Source: Bin87 sp965208015 (GTDB lineage: Bacteria; Chloroflexota; Dehalococcoidia; Lucifugimonadales; UBA3495). From it: a stretch of 64,000 nucleotides of DNA. Where the stretch lies: the NCBI GenBank assembly GCA_965208015.1, contig OZ242308.1:1116001-1180000 (forward strand), in the 5' to 3' direction. The translations under genes were made by a program, and so were the position numbers. Positions 25,957 to 34,784 of the stretch are shown here, in pieces (positions within the stretch are counted from its first letter, which is position 1; the number at the start of each line of letters is the position of its first letter). The notes below the pieces were generated by a model, which was given only the letters and a program-made list of their open reading frames with translations, ran no database searches and was not told the DNA's origin.

Positions 25957-26949
25957 ATGACCGCTTACAACTTCAACATCGGACCACAATACCTGCCCGA
26001 CGCGTCGTCCGGCGATGTCCCGCCCCTGGACCGCCGGCCGCGAACCATGTTCCGGTCGCCACGCTGCTCCGACATCGATCAGCTGGATGCGGACATCGCG
26101 TTCGTCGGCATGCCCTTCGACCAGGGTACATTTGGACGCCCGGGCGCACGCTACGGCCCCGACGCGCTCCGTGACGCCCCGCGGGCTTATTCGTACCTCG
26201 ACCCCTACGGGCGCGGACAGGACGCCGAGGGATTTTTCGACGCCGACGCCGGTGACGAGTTGCTTCGAGGCGTCACCATGGCGGATTGCGGCAACGTAAC
26301 GGTGAACCCCTCCGACGTGGTGCACAACTTCGAGCGTTTGGCCGGCGTGGTGGCGCGGATCGCCGGGCGCGGCGCGTTTCCCGTGATCCTCGGCGGCGAC
26401 CACGCGATCACCTTCCCGGCCGTGGCCGGCCTGGGCCGTTTCGCTCCGTTGGACATCGTGCATTTCGACGCGCATCTGGACTACACCCACGACTACCAGG
26501 GAACCCGGCTCACCCACGGCAGCCCGATCCGTCGCTGCCATGAACTGGAACACGTGGGCTCCATTTCGTCGGTGGGCATCCGCAGCGTGCGTCGCGCTCC
26601 CTACGAAGAAGCCATCGCCCACGGCAACACTATCATCAGCACCCGCCAGTTCCGGGAAACAGGCCCCGAAGCCGTTGCCCAGATACTGCCCGTTGGGTCC
26701 AATCTGTACATCACTTTCGACGTGGACGTCCTTGACCCGACACAGGCGCCCGGCACTGGAACCCCCGAGGTGGGCGGCCTGTATTACGAGGAGTGCCGCC
26801 GCTGCCTGACCGCGCTGGTGAACCGCTCCAACCTGGTTGCCTTCGACGTGGTGGAGGTCGCGCCGCCATACGACGTGTCCGATTTGACCGTGCAGGTGGC
26901 CGCGCGACTGATCGCGGACGTCCTCGCCGCCCGTTTCCCTTCCCGGTGA
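25957..26949 (+). CDS. Arginase/agmatinase family (ureohydrolase) protein
   Basis: The 330-residue enzyme has all binuclear manganese motifs: FPVILGGDHAITFPA, IVHFDAHLDYTHD (DAHxDxxxD), HGSPIRRC, and FDVDVLDPTQAPGTGTPE. It also has the N-terminal GMPFDQGTFGRPGARYGPDALRDA. Members hydrolyse guanidino groups (agmatine, guanidinobutyrate, proclavaminate and relatives) to urea. The substrate is not readable. I use ATG 25957; an ATG at 25927 overlaps the end of the protease remnant. Confidence 0.92.
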   Translation: MTAYNFNIGPQYLPDASSGDVPPLDRRPRTMFRSPRCSDIDQLDADIAFVGMPFDQGTFGRPGARYGPDALRDAPRAYSYLDPYGRGQDAEGFFDADAGDELLRGVTMADCGNVTVNPSDVVHNFERLAGVVARIAGRGAFPVILGGDHAITFPAVAGLGRFAPLDIVHFDAHLDYTHDYQGTRLTHGSPIRRCHELEHVGSISSVGIRSVRRAPYEEAIAHGNTIISTRQFRETGPEAVAQILPVGSNLYITFDVDVLDPTQAPGTGTPEVGGLYYEECRRCLTALVNRSNLVAFDVVEVAPPYDVSDLTVQVAARLIADVLAARFPSR

Positions 26950-26962
26950 CCGGCCTCCACCA

Positions 26963-28048
26963 GTGCACGATTCCTCGCTGCTGGTCAACTCGTCGGAGTT
27001 CGTAGCCGCGGTAGAGCCGGCTATCTGGCGCGCGCGCCGTCGCGTGCTATTCCAGGTGATGACCTTCGAACTGGATTCGGTGGGCCGTCATTTTTGGGAC
27101 CTGCTCGTCCGTTCGCCGGCAGAAGAAAAGGTGCTGTGCGCCGACGCCTTTTCCACAGTAAAAATCAGCGATGACCTGATCTTCAGCCCCAGATTCCTCT
27201 CGGATCCGGAGTTTCGCCGGGAGGTGCGCGATACGCGCCGTCTGCTCCGCCTGGCCGAACGCGACGGCGTGCGCATTGTCGTCACCAATCCTATGGGCTG
27301 CCTGTGGCGCAAGTTCCCCTTTCGCAACCACAAGAAGATGATGGTCGTTGACGACCAGGCATTCCTGGGCGGCATCAACCTCAGCGAGCACAATTTCCAG
27401 TGGCACGACCTGATGATGCGCACCGGATGCCCGACTCTGGTTGACGCGCTGGCGCAGGACTTCTACGACACGCTGAGCGGAGTAAACTCGTCGCGGACTG
27501 TGTCAACGCCGCTGGGCAAGCTGTACTTCCTGGATGGCCGCCGCAGCCGAAACCAATATGAAGACCTGTTCGCCACCATGGAGCGGGCCGAAAGATCTGT
27601 CGACGTGATCACGCCTTACGTTTCTGACCCTTTGCTGGGCCGCCTCGCGCAACTTCCGCCGTCCGTCCGCGTTCGGGTTATCAACCCCGCGCGCAACAAC
27701 AAGGCCATCCTCCAGCAGGAGTTGTTCCGAGCCGCCTCCGGTTCCAACCTCGAGATATGGTTATATCAACCCGAAATGTGCCACGCGAAAGCGGTGCTGA
27801 TCGACGGGACGCAGCTCATGCTGGGCAGCTGCAATTTCGATTTCGTAGCCTACGACCTGCAACAGGAAGTTGTGCTGTGCACGGACAATCCCGCGTTGGT
27901 GGAGCAGTTTCGCGACCGCGTCCTGGCGCCGATGCTTGCGGAGAGCGTCCCGGCTGAATCCGCTCCGGCCCGCCTGTACCACCGGGCTGGCTTTGTCGTG
28001 CCCCTCTCCCGGTGGTACGTCAGCCTGCTCAGCCGCCTGCCGCGTTGA
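26963..28048 (+). CDS. Phospholipase D / cardiolipin synthase-like protein
   Basis: The 361-residue protein (GTG start) has two HKD motifs: FRNHKKMMVVDDQAFLGG with INLSEHN (about residues 115-135) and CHAKAVLIDGTQLMLGSCNFD (about 273-293). This is the paired catalytic arrangement of PLD-family phosphatidyltransferases such as cardiolipin synthase. It lacks N-terminal membrane segments and is therefore probably cytoplasmic or peripheral. It follows the ureohydrolase with 14 bases between and is likely in the same transcript. Confidence 0.85.
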   Translation: MHDSSLLVNSSEFVAAVEPAIWRARRRVLFQVMTFELDSVGRHFWDLLVRSPAEEKVLCADAFSTVKISDDLIFSPRFLSDPEFRREVRDTRRLLRLAERDGVRIVVTNPMGCLWRKFPFRNHKKMMVVDDQAFLGGINLSEHNFQWHDLMMRTGCPTLVDALAQDFYDTLSGVNSSRTVSTPLGKLYFLDGRRSRNQYEDLFATMERAERSVDVITPYVSDPLLGRLAQLPPSVRVRVINPARNNKAILQQELFRAASGSNLEIWLYQPEMCHAKAVLIDGTQLMLGSCNFDFVAYDLQQEVVLCTDNPALVEQFRDRVLAPMLAESVPAESAPARLYHRAGFVVPLSRWYVSLLSRLPR

Positions 28049-28127
28049 ACATCGCCCGGAGTTAGGTCCGGATCGATGCGCCCAGTGGCGCGATCTTCGG
28101 AATGTTTATAGAGCCTGTTGACATTTC

Positions 28128-28246
28128 CCGTCATTCCGGCTTTCGCCGGAATCCAGAGAGTACACAACAAGCCCAACGTCCCCGTTGCTAGCTTTCATAG
28201 GTTCCTGCCCCGTATCAAGTACGGGGTGACGTTCTTTCGCAGGAAC
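28128..28246. repeat. REP-like palindromes, two units
   Basis: The first unit, 28128-28157, contains ATTCCGGC-TTTC-GCCGGAAT and ends ATCCAGAGAG; a relative with a different stem (CGTCATTCCTGCGAAAGCAG) and the same flanks lies at 40291. The second, 28201-28246, is a nested palindrome: GTTCCTGC/GCAGGAAC outside and CCCCGTA/TACGGGG inside. The stretch 28049-28277 between the convergent PLD and CMD genes holds no gene. Confidence 0.65.
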
Positions 28247-28277
28247 GACGGTGTGATTCTCAAAATGTCAACGCGGT

Positions 28278-28829
28278 CTAAATCGGCAGCTTGGGCTCGT
28301 CGCCGTCGGGCACGTCGATGTCGAACGCGTTGGCGTTGAAGGCGAGCAGCGAGTAGTAGCCAAACAGCGTCGTCAGCTCCGTCAACCCCAGGGCGCCGAA
28401 CTGGTCGATGGCGGCCTGGAAGGTCGCATCGGTGACGCGGTGGTTGTTGAACAGTTCGGTGGCGTAGTTCACCACTGTCTGCTCGTCCGCCGGCAATTGC
28501 GGCAACGCTTTCCGGTCGCGAAGGTTGTCCACGAACTCTGCGCTGATGCCCTGCTCCTTGGCTCGGACGGAGTGGGCGAACCAGATGTACTGGCAATCCA
28601 TGTTGCGCGCCGTCAGGATCATCGCCAGTTCCTGGATCTTCTTGGGTAGCGAGGACTCGTCCCGCAGGTAGTTGACGAGATAGTTGGATCGCCGGCGCAT
28701 CTCAGGACTGTTGATCATGGCGGACCCGGGGCCGCTGGAAACCACTCCGCCGGAACCGGCGGTCTCATGGTCGAATGCCTCTCGGAGTCCCTCCGGGACC
28801 TGGTCACGGGTCAAAATGGACGTTCGCAT
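28278..28829 (-). CDS. Carboxymuconolactone decarboxylase (CMD/AhpD) family protein
   Basis: The 183-residue helical protein starts MRTSILTRDQVPEGL behind GGGAGG. It has the CMD core (KIQELAMILTARNMDCQYIWFAHSVRAKEQG), with one cysteine six residues before the FAH histidine rather than the redox CxxC of AhpD. It is thus more like the decarboxylase-type or uncharacterised branch. Divergent from the phosphotriesterase gene. Confidence 0.85.
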   Translation of the reverse strand: MRTSILTRDQVPEGLREAFDHETAGSGGVVSSGPGSAMINSPEMRRRSNYLVNYLRDESSLPKKIQELAMILTARNMDCQYIWFAHSVRAKEQGISAEFVDNLRDRKALPQLPADEQTVVNYATELFNNHRVTDATFQAAIDQFGALGLTELTTLFGYYSLLAFNANAFDIDVPDGDEPKLPI

Positions 28830-28928
28830 GTTTGCCTCCCAGTGCTTTTGGGCCAATATAGACGGGCTGACGATTGCGCAGCAAGTGGCGCTCCCTGCAT
28901 GTCGGAGTTGACTCGCTCCGCTCATGGT

Positions 28929-28977
28929 GAGCCTGTCGAACCATGCACCACAGGAACGGGCGTCCTTCGACAGGCTC
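28929..28977. repeat. Inverted repeat GAGCCTGTCGAA/TTCGACAGGCTC
   Basis: A perfect 12-base inverted pair separated by 25 bases lies between the divergent CMD and phosphotriesterase genes (intergenic 28830-29113). The unit looks like a dispersed element rather than an operator, because its sequence has no relation to the genes. The rest of the intergenic stretch shows no gene. Confidence 0.6.
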
Positions 28978-29113
28978 AGGACGAGCGGAACAGTCCAAAC
29001 CATGTAACTCCGGGAAGGCCCCGTCCGGGGTCGGCCCGCTCGTATCGCTCGTATCGCTCCGGCGGAATTCGTAATAGAATACCCGCATTCATTCGCGGCC
29101 AGGAGGGAAGGCA

Positions 29114-30067
29114 ATGGCGACTGTGAACAGCGTGATGGGGCCTATTGATACCGACAACTTCGGGTTCACCCTGAGCCATGAGCACGTCGGAACTAACGCT
29201 GCCGGCCTCCGGCATACTTACCCGGAGATCATCGACCGCGACGGCATCCGCGAACAGTCCATCGCCGCCATGCGCGCCGTTCGGGAGGACGGAGTCCGCA
29301 CCATCATCGACGTGAGCACCTTCGACCTGGGACGGGACGTGCAGTTGATTCGCGAGGTTGCGCTGGGTAGCGACATGCAGGTGGTCGTGGCCACCGGCAA
29401 CCACCTGGCCGTGCCCCGGCCCTTCGGCGAAATATCTCCCGACGTGATCGCCGAGCTTTACGTTCGGGAAATCGAGGAGGGCATCGAGGGCACGGGCATC
29501 AAGGCCGGCATAATCAAGGTGGCCAGCGACGAGGGCGGGATCACCGCCCCACAGGAGAACGTGCTGCGAGCCGCGGCGCGTGCGCAGAAGTCAACCAGCG
29601 TACCCATCTCCACCCACACCTGGTCGCCCGAACGCATCGGCGACGCCCAAGTGCGCATCCTCGAGGAAGAAGGGGTTGATCTCGACCGGGTGTACATCGG
29701 CCACAGCAACGACGATACCGACCTGGAGTACCTGCTGGGCCTGCTGAACAAGGGCGTATGGCTGGGCCTGGACCGGTATCCCGGCGGCACGCGGCCCGGG
29801 ACACCCGATTGGGAGCAGCGCACGGAGGTTGCCAAAGCATTGATGGACGCCGGATTTACCCACCGTATTTTCCTCTCTCACGACTACTCCGTGCCCAAGG
29901 CGCGCTACGGCGCAGACGTGCAGGAGCAACGGCGGAAGGCCAACCCCGACGGCTACAACTTCATTTCCCGTTACGTGCTGCCCCGGCTGAGGGAAATGGG
30001 AGCTTCCGACGCAGATATTCACCAGATCACCGTGGAAAATCCCCGACGCTTTTTCGCCGGCGAGTAA
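29114..30067 (+). CDS. Phosphotriesterase-family amidohydrolase
   Basis: The 317-residue TIM-barrel protein has the PTE metal set: LSHEHVG (HxH), a lysine in GIIKVASDEGG (bridging carbamate position), ISTHTW, YIGHSNDDTD and LSHDY. Family members hydrolyse organophosphates, lactones or phospho-sugars; many are lactonases. ATG follows AGGAGGGAAGGCA. It is followed by an MFS transporter and a ThDP enzyme, probably as one operon. Confidence 0.9.
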   Translation: MATVNSVMGPIDTDNFGFTLSHEHVGTNAAGLRHTYPEIIDRDGIREQSIAAMRAVREDGVRTIIDVSTFDLGRDVQLIREVALGSDMQVVVATGNHLAVPRPFGEISPDVIAELYVREIEEGIEGTGIKAGIIKVASDEGGITAPQENVLRAAARAQKSTSVPISTHTWSPERIGDAQVRILEEEGVDLDRVYIGHSNDDTDLEYLLGLLNKGVWLGLDRYPGGTRPGTPDWEQRTEVAKALMDAGFTHRIFLSHDYSVPKARYGADVQEQRRKANPDGYNFISRYVLPRLREMGASDADIHQITVENPRRFFAGE

Positions 30068-30099
30068 TTGCGACTCCCTGATCGCCCGGTAATGCATTC

Positions 30100-31617
30100 G
30101 TGATTTCGTCGCTGGCCCGAAGTCCCCACTACAAGTGGTACGCCTTCGCCACCCTGGCGGTGGGAATTTTCGCGTCCGTGGTCGACCACGGCAGCGTGGG
30201 CGTGGCCCTGCCGACCATCGCGACTTACTTCCAGACCGACATCCCCAGTGTGCAGTGGCTGGTGATCGGATATGCCATGACGATCATCGCCCTGCTGCTG
30301 CCCATGGGCCGGCTGGCGGATCTCATCACCTCGAAGCGGGTCTACGTCATCGGCTCCGCGGTGATCATCGTCGGTTCCATAGTCGCCGGCACCTCAACTG
30401 ACCTGGGAGTGCTCATTGTCGCGCGCCTCGTGCAGGGAACCGGCTCCGCCATGACCCAGGGCACCGGCATGGCCATCATGATCGGCGCGTTTCCGCCCAA
30501 CGAGCGGGGCAAGGCCATCGGCCTGATCATGACCATGGTGGGAACCGGAGCCGTCGCCGGGCCGGCGATGGGCGGTTTCCTGGTGGACGCATTCGGATGG
30601 CGCTCGGTGTTCTTCGCCACCGTTCCCATGGTGGCCGTTAGCATCGCCATGTGCGTGGCGGTTCTCACCGGCGCGGACCCTACGCGTCCGGTCCGGGCGC
30701 CGGGTCGGGTCGGGTTCGACTGGCTGGGGGCGTTTTTGTCTTCCAGCGCGCTGCTGGCGCTGCTGTTGGGCATCACCAACGCGCACCGCACCGGATGGAC
30801 TTCCCCGCCGATCCTGGGCGCGGCGGTCGCCTTCGTGGTTCTCCTCGCCGGGTTCATTTGGTGGGAGCTCCGCATAGCCAGCCCCATGCTGAACCTGCGG
30901 CTGTTCCGCCGGCGCAATTTTTTCCTGGGTGTGACGGCCAACTACCTCATGTTCATTGGCAGTTCGGCGATTCTGTTCATGACGCCGTTCTACTTGCAGA
31001 ACGTTCTCGGTTACAGCCCATCGGTGGCCGGCCTGTGCGTGGTGCCGGGGGCCCTGTGCATGGCTACCCTGGGACCGATAAGCGGGAGGCTTTCGGATCG
31101 TTATGGTTGGCGGAAATTTACCGTGACGGGCCTGCTGCTGTCGACCACGGGGATTGCCATTCTATCCCAGTCAACGGCCGAATCTTCGCTGTACCAGGTC
31201 ATACCCGGCCTGATGCTCACCTCCAGCGGAATGGGCACCTTTTACTCGCCAAACTCCAGCTCCATTCTGAGCGCTGTGGAACGGGAAAGCCACGGTGTCA
31301 TTTCGGCCCTGGTCAACCTGATTCGCAACGCCGGCAACGTGGTCAGCGTCGCCGTTGCCACCGCCATCGTGACGGCCACCATGGGGTCCATGGGCTACGA
31401 ACCCAGCCTTGACGCGGTGCGTCACGGTACGGCCGGCGGCGTGGGAACCGCGTTTACCGTGGGCATGAGATACGCTTTCTTCACCATGATCGGGGCGCTG
31501 TCGGTCGCGCTCTTCTTGTCGGCGCTGCCCACCCATCGGGAGGACCAGGCCGCACCGGCTCGCCCCCAGCCCGAACCCGTACTCCGCCCGGCAACAGGCC
31601 CGGCACAGGAGGACTGA
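30100..31617 (+). CDS. MFS transporter, DHA2 (14-TMS, EmrB/QacA) family
   Basis: The 505-residue protein (GTG start) has fourteen hydrophobic segments. Motifs include DHGSVGVALPTIATYF (helix 1), LLLPMGRLADLITSKRVY, ARLVQGTGSAMTQGTGMAI (helix 4) and GTGAVAGPAMGGFLVDAFGW (motif C, typical of antiporters). The tail is proline/arginine-rich. The role is probably export of an organic compound by proton antiport. It ends three bases before the ThDP enzyme start, so both are co-translated. Confidence 0.9.
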   Translation: MISSLARSPHYKWYAFATLAVGIFASVVDHGSVGVALPTIATYFQTDIPSVQWLVIGYAMTIIALLLPMGRLADLITSKRVYVIGSAVIIVGSIVAGTSTDLGVLIVARLVQGTGSAMTQGTGMAIMIGAFPPNERGKAIGLIMTMVGTGAVAGPAMGGFLVDAFGWRSVFFATVPMVAVSIAMCVAVLTGADPTRPVRAPGRVGFDWLGAFLSSSALLALLLGITNAHRTGWTSPPILGAAVAFVVLLAGFIWWELRIASPMLNLRLFRRRNFFLGVTANYLMFIGSSAILFMTPFYLQNVLGYSPSVAGLCVVPGALCMATLGPISGRLSDRYGWRKFTVTGLLLSTTGIAILSQSTAESSLYQVIPGLMLTSSGMGTFYSPNSSSILSAVERESHGVISALVNLIRNAGNVVSVAVATAIVTATMGSMGYEPSLDAVRHGTAGGVGTAFTVGMRYAFFTMIGALSVALFLSALPTHREDQAAPARPQPEPVLRPATGPAQED

Positions 31618-31620
31618 ACC

Positions 31621-33324
31621 ATGACCACCACGAGCAGGCACGACTGCGGCGAAGCCATCCTCGAGGCGTTTCGCAACCTCGGCGTCGATTACATAATCTC
31701 GTCCCCCGGGTCCGAATGGGCGCCGGTATGGGAAGCGCTGGCCCGCCAGAAAGTAAACGAGACTCCCGGCCCCCAGTACATCAACTGCTGGCACGAGACC
31801 CTGGCGGTCAACATGGCCAGCGGGTACACCCGGGTTACGGGCAAGATGCAGGCGGTGCTGCTCCACGCCGGCGTCGGCCTGCTGCAAGGGAGTATGGGCG
31901 TGCACGGCGCCATGATCGGCGAAGTGCCCATGCTGGTGTGCTCCGGCGAAGCGACCAGCTACGGCGAGGACCCGGATATCGATCCCCAGGGTCAGTGGTA
32001 CCGCAACCTCAGCGTGGTCGGCGGGCCGGACCGGTTCGCCGACGCCTTCACCAAGTGGAGCGGCCGGGCCACCAGCCCCCACACCGTGTACGAGCAAGTG
32101 GTGCGCGCCGGCGAAGTGGCCCAGCGGGTTCCTCAAGGGCCGTCCTTCATGAACATTCCCATCGAGACCATGGTGCATTCCTGGACGCCGCCGGAGAAGC
32201 TCAGGACTGTGCCGTCCGCGCCCCGGATCCGCCCGCCGGATCAGGACATTGCCGAGCTCGCGGATCTGATCGCCCGCAGCCGATCGCCGCTGATCATCAC
32301 GGACAGCGCCGGGCGCGAGGTGGCCGGGTTCAACAACCTGGTGGCTCTGGCCGAGCTGTTCGCCATCCCCGTGGTGGAGAGCAACCCCCTGTACGCCAAT
32401 TTCCCCAAGGGTCATCCCCTGTATCTGGGCGGCCAGCCGGAACGCTACCTGCAGCAGGCTGACCTGGTGATCCTGGCCGCCAGCCGCGCCCCGTGGTATC
32501 CGCCTCAGGCGGGCCCACAGCAGGCCACCGTCGTGGCCATGGGTGAGACCACGGTCAAGGAATACATGGTGTATCAGAACCTCTTCGCCGACCGTTACGT
32601 CGAGGGTGATATAACCCTGGGCCTGGGTCTGCTGGTGGAGGCGTTGCAACCGATGGCGGACGGTCGTCGGGACGAGATCGAAACGCGGCGTCAGCATTGG
32701 GCTGCAGAACACGAGCGGTTGGCCGAAGCGACCTATGCGGCAGAGGCCGCGGCCAGCAGCAGCCGGCCCATCGACCCGGCATGGCTATGCGCCGTGCTCA
32801 GCGAGGTGATGCCGGAGAACGTCGTGTATTCCGAGGAGGTCACCACCCACCGGGGCGCCATCGGTCGCCATGTCTCCTGGGACCGGCCCCAGAGCTACTA
32901 CAAAACCAACGGGGGGTTGGGTCAGGGCCTGGGACTGGCATTGGGCGTCAAGCTGGCGAAGCCCGACCAGCCGGTGGTGGCGCTCATGGGTGATGGCGGG
33001 TTCCTGTACAACCCGGTGACCCAGTGCTTCGGGGTGGCTTGTGAGGCGAACCTGCCCTTCATGACCGTGCTGTTCAACAACCAGTGCTACGAGGCCATGC
33101 GGGGCAACCACTTGGCTTACTATCCCGACGGCGTCGCCGCGCGCTCCGACATCTGGCACGGGGTGCACATCCCCGGGCCCGATTACGCCAAGCTGGTGGA
33201 TCCCTTCGGCGGGTATGGCGAGCGGGTGGAGGATCCGGCCGACCTGGCCCGCGCTCTCCGCAACGGTCTGGACGCCGTCAACGAAGGGCGCATCGCCCTA
33301 ATCGACGTCGTCCTCAACAAGTAA
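31621..33324 (+). CDS. Thiamine-diphosphate-dependent enzyme (acetolactate synthase/decarboxylase-like)
   Basis: The 567-residue protein has the three ThDP-enzyme domains: N-terminal Pyr domain (VDYIISSPGSEWAPVWEAL, with HETLAVNMASGYTRVTGK carrying a glutamate), central FAD/nucleotide-like domain, and C-terminal PP domain with VALMGDGGFLYN and LFNNQCYEAM (GDG-x-N motif). The Pyr-domain glutamate is at the usual activating position. The reaction (2-keto acid decarboxylation or carboligation) is unknown; the product of the neighbouring hydrolase may be its substrate, which is inference. Confidence 0.9.
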   Translation: MTTTSRHDCGEAILEAFRNLGVDYIISSPGSEWAPVWEALARQKVNETPGPQYINCWHETLAVNMASGYTRVTGKMQAVLLHAGVGLLQGSMGVHGAMIGEVPMLVCSGEATSYGEDPDIDPQGQWYRNLSVVGGPDRFADAFTKWSGRATSPHTVYEQVVRAGEVAQRVPQGPSFMNIPIETMVHSWTPPEKLRTVPSAPRIRPPDQDIAELADLIARSRSPLIITDSAGREVAGFNNLVALAELFAIPVVESNPLYANFPKGHPLYLGGQPERYLQQADLVILAASRAPWYPPQAGPQQATVVAMGETTVKEYMVYQNLFADRYVEGDITLGLGLLVEALQPMADGRRDEIETRRQHWAAEHERLAEATYAAEAAASSSRPIDPAWLCAVLSEVMPENVVYSEEVTTHRGAIGRHVSWDRPQSYYKTNGGLGQGLGLALGVKLAKPDQPVVALMGDGGFLYNPVTQCFGVACEANLPFMTVLFNNQCYEAMRGNHLAYYPDGVAARSDIWHGVHIPGPDYAKLVDPFGGYGERVEDPADLARALRNGLDAVNEGRIALIDVVLNK

Positions 33325-33588
33325 CGAAACATGGGCATGGGCGGACAAAATGGACCGGATTTCATCTGATTCGGACTTGGTGTAGTTCGGACCGCTGTCC
33401 GCCAGCATCAAGGTGGCGTCGGTGTCGTCGAAACGGTCGCTGGCGTCTAGGATTTCAATCCCTACGACCGCGCCGTTTTGGTCCAAATCCACGACTATGC
33501 CGTCGGCCGGCTCCTCGCTTCGGGCTACCTCAACCTCTTGCAAGTAGACGTAGAGAGCGTCAACGTCTGCGCTGTATTCAATCTTCAT
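33298..33588 (-). CDS. DUF2283 family protein
   Basis: The 96-residue protein begins MKIEYSADVDALYVYLQ and continues GIVVDLDQNGAVVGIEILDAS, the full DUF2283 signature. The acidic C-terminal half is extra. The family has no known function. Its 3' end overlaps the ThDP gene tail by 27 bases on the opposite strand, and its start lies 12 bases past the amidase stop, so it may be the last gene of the minus-strand catabolic operon. Confidence 0.85.
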   Translation of the reverse strand: MKIEYSADVDALYVYLQEVEVARSEEPADGIVVDLDQNGAVVGIEILDASDRFDDTDATLMLADSGPNYTKSESDEIRSILSAHAHVSLLVEDDVD

Positions 33589-33600
33589 GGCAGCAGTTCA

Positions 33601-34782
33601 TCAGTCAGGCAATCTGCCAATCTCCCTAGCCAGTTCGATCAGCCGCTCGTCGGCCCCGTAGTCTCCCAGCAGAGACAGGCCGACGGGCAGGCCGTCGACT
33701 TCGGCCAGCGGCAGACTGATCTGCGGCCGGCCCGTGTTTCCGGCTATAGAGGTCAGAGCGCTGTTGCGCAGGCGCAGCGTGTGTCGCTCGGAAACCCGCT
33801 GGCCAATCAGCGGAGCCGGGGACACCGTGGTTGGCAAGCATACAACTGCGTCCCCGCCGTCGAAAACTTCGTTCATGCGGGAGATAACGGAATCGCGACC
33901 CGCCTGTGCGACGACGATCTGCTCATCGGTCACCGAGCGCGCCAAAGCGTAGCGGTCGGAGACCTCGAAGCTGAAGGTCGGGTTGACCTGGTCGATCCAG
34001 TCCCGTGCCGACTCCCAAGCCTCCCGGCTCTGTAGCGCCTGCTGGTGCCCCGACCACTCCTCCAGGCTGGTTGGCGAAAGTCGCACCCTTGATGACGCGG
34101 TGAACAACGCGCCGACCCTCTCCAGGACCGTTTCCAAGGTATTGCGCGTGGCCGGCTCGGTGAGTTCCCAGGCGTCTTCCGCGATGACCAGGCGTTGCGG
34201 ACGCTGACTGGCAGATCCCGTTGGAAGAATTACCGACCCCACGCGGGCAAAGGTCTCGGCGTCCCGAGCGAACCAGCCGATGGTGTCGAAGGATGGGGCC
34301 TGGAGCAGCATCCCATCCAGCGGGATCCGGCCGTGGGTGGGCCGCAATCCGTACAGCCCGCAGAAGCTGGACGGCACTCGCACCGAACCGCCGGTGTCCG
34401 AACCCAGAGCAAAGTCCACCAACTGGCCGGCAACGGCCGAAGCCGATCCGCTTGAGGAGCCGCCAGGCACCCGGCCGGGCGCCCTCGGGTTCACTGGTGT
34501 TCCGTAGTGCATGTTCTCGCCGAAGATGCCACGGGTCAGCTCGTCGGTAATGGTCTTGCCGATCATGGCAGCGCCGGCGTCGACCAGCCGTTGCACCACC
34601 GAGGCGTTGGTTTCGGCGGGCCCGTGAGTGGCGAACCAATGGGGATTGCCGCAGCCGGTGACGTGGCCTTCGATGTCGAAGATGTCTTTGGCCGCGAAGG
34701 TGAGACCGGCCAACGGCCCGTGATCCGAGCCGGGCAGGTGGACGGCGCTATCGGGAACGAAGGCGTTCAGGGGGCCGGCCAT
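33601..34782 (-). CDS. Amidase signature enzyme
   Basis: The 393-residue protein has the amidase Ser-Ser-Lys arrangement. The lysine is in LTFAAKDIFDIEGHV, and the serine-rich GGSSSGSASAVAGQLVDFAL is followed by GSDTGGSVRVPSSFCGLYGLRP with the nucleophile serine. Family members hydrolyse carboxamides (AtzF, GatA, indoleacetamide hydrolase). It starts three bases after the enolase-superfamily stop, third-to-last in the operon 38440 to 33298. Substrate unknown. Confidence 0.92.
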   Translation of the reverse strand: MAGPLNAFVPDSAVHLPGSDHGPLAGLTFAAKDIFDIEGHVTGCGNPHWFATHGPAETNASVVQRLVDAGAAMIGKTITDELTRGIFGENMHYGTPVNPRAPGRVPGGSSSGSASAVAGQLVDFALGSDTGGSVRVPSSFCGLYGLRPTHGRIPLDGMLLQAPSFDTIGWFARDAETFARVGSVILPTGSASQRPQRLVIAEDAWELTEPATRNTLETVLERVGALFTASSRVRLSPTSLEEWSGHQQALQSREAWESARDWIDQVNPTFSFEVSDRYALARSVTDEQIVVAQAGRDSVISRMNEVFDGGDAVVCLPTTVSPAPLIGQRVSERHTLRLRNSALTSIAGNTGRPQISLPLAEVDGLPVGLSLLGDYGADERLIELAREIGRLPD

Positions 34783-34784
34783 GG

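Noticed and set aside
31171..32712. Long minus-strand frame (513 codons) over the ThDP gene, and similar frames at 35520-36848, 37097-38533, 42702-44135, 54512-56323 and 60572-61750
   Set aside because: Shadow frames caused by high GC at third codon positions; their translations are low-complexity R/G/P/H-rich and the opposite strand has complete known families.
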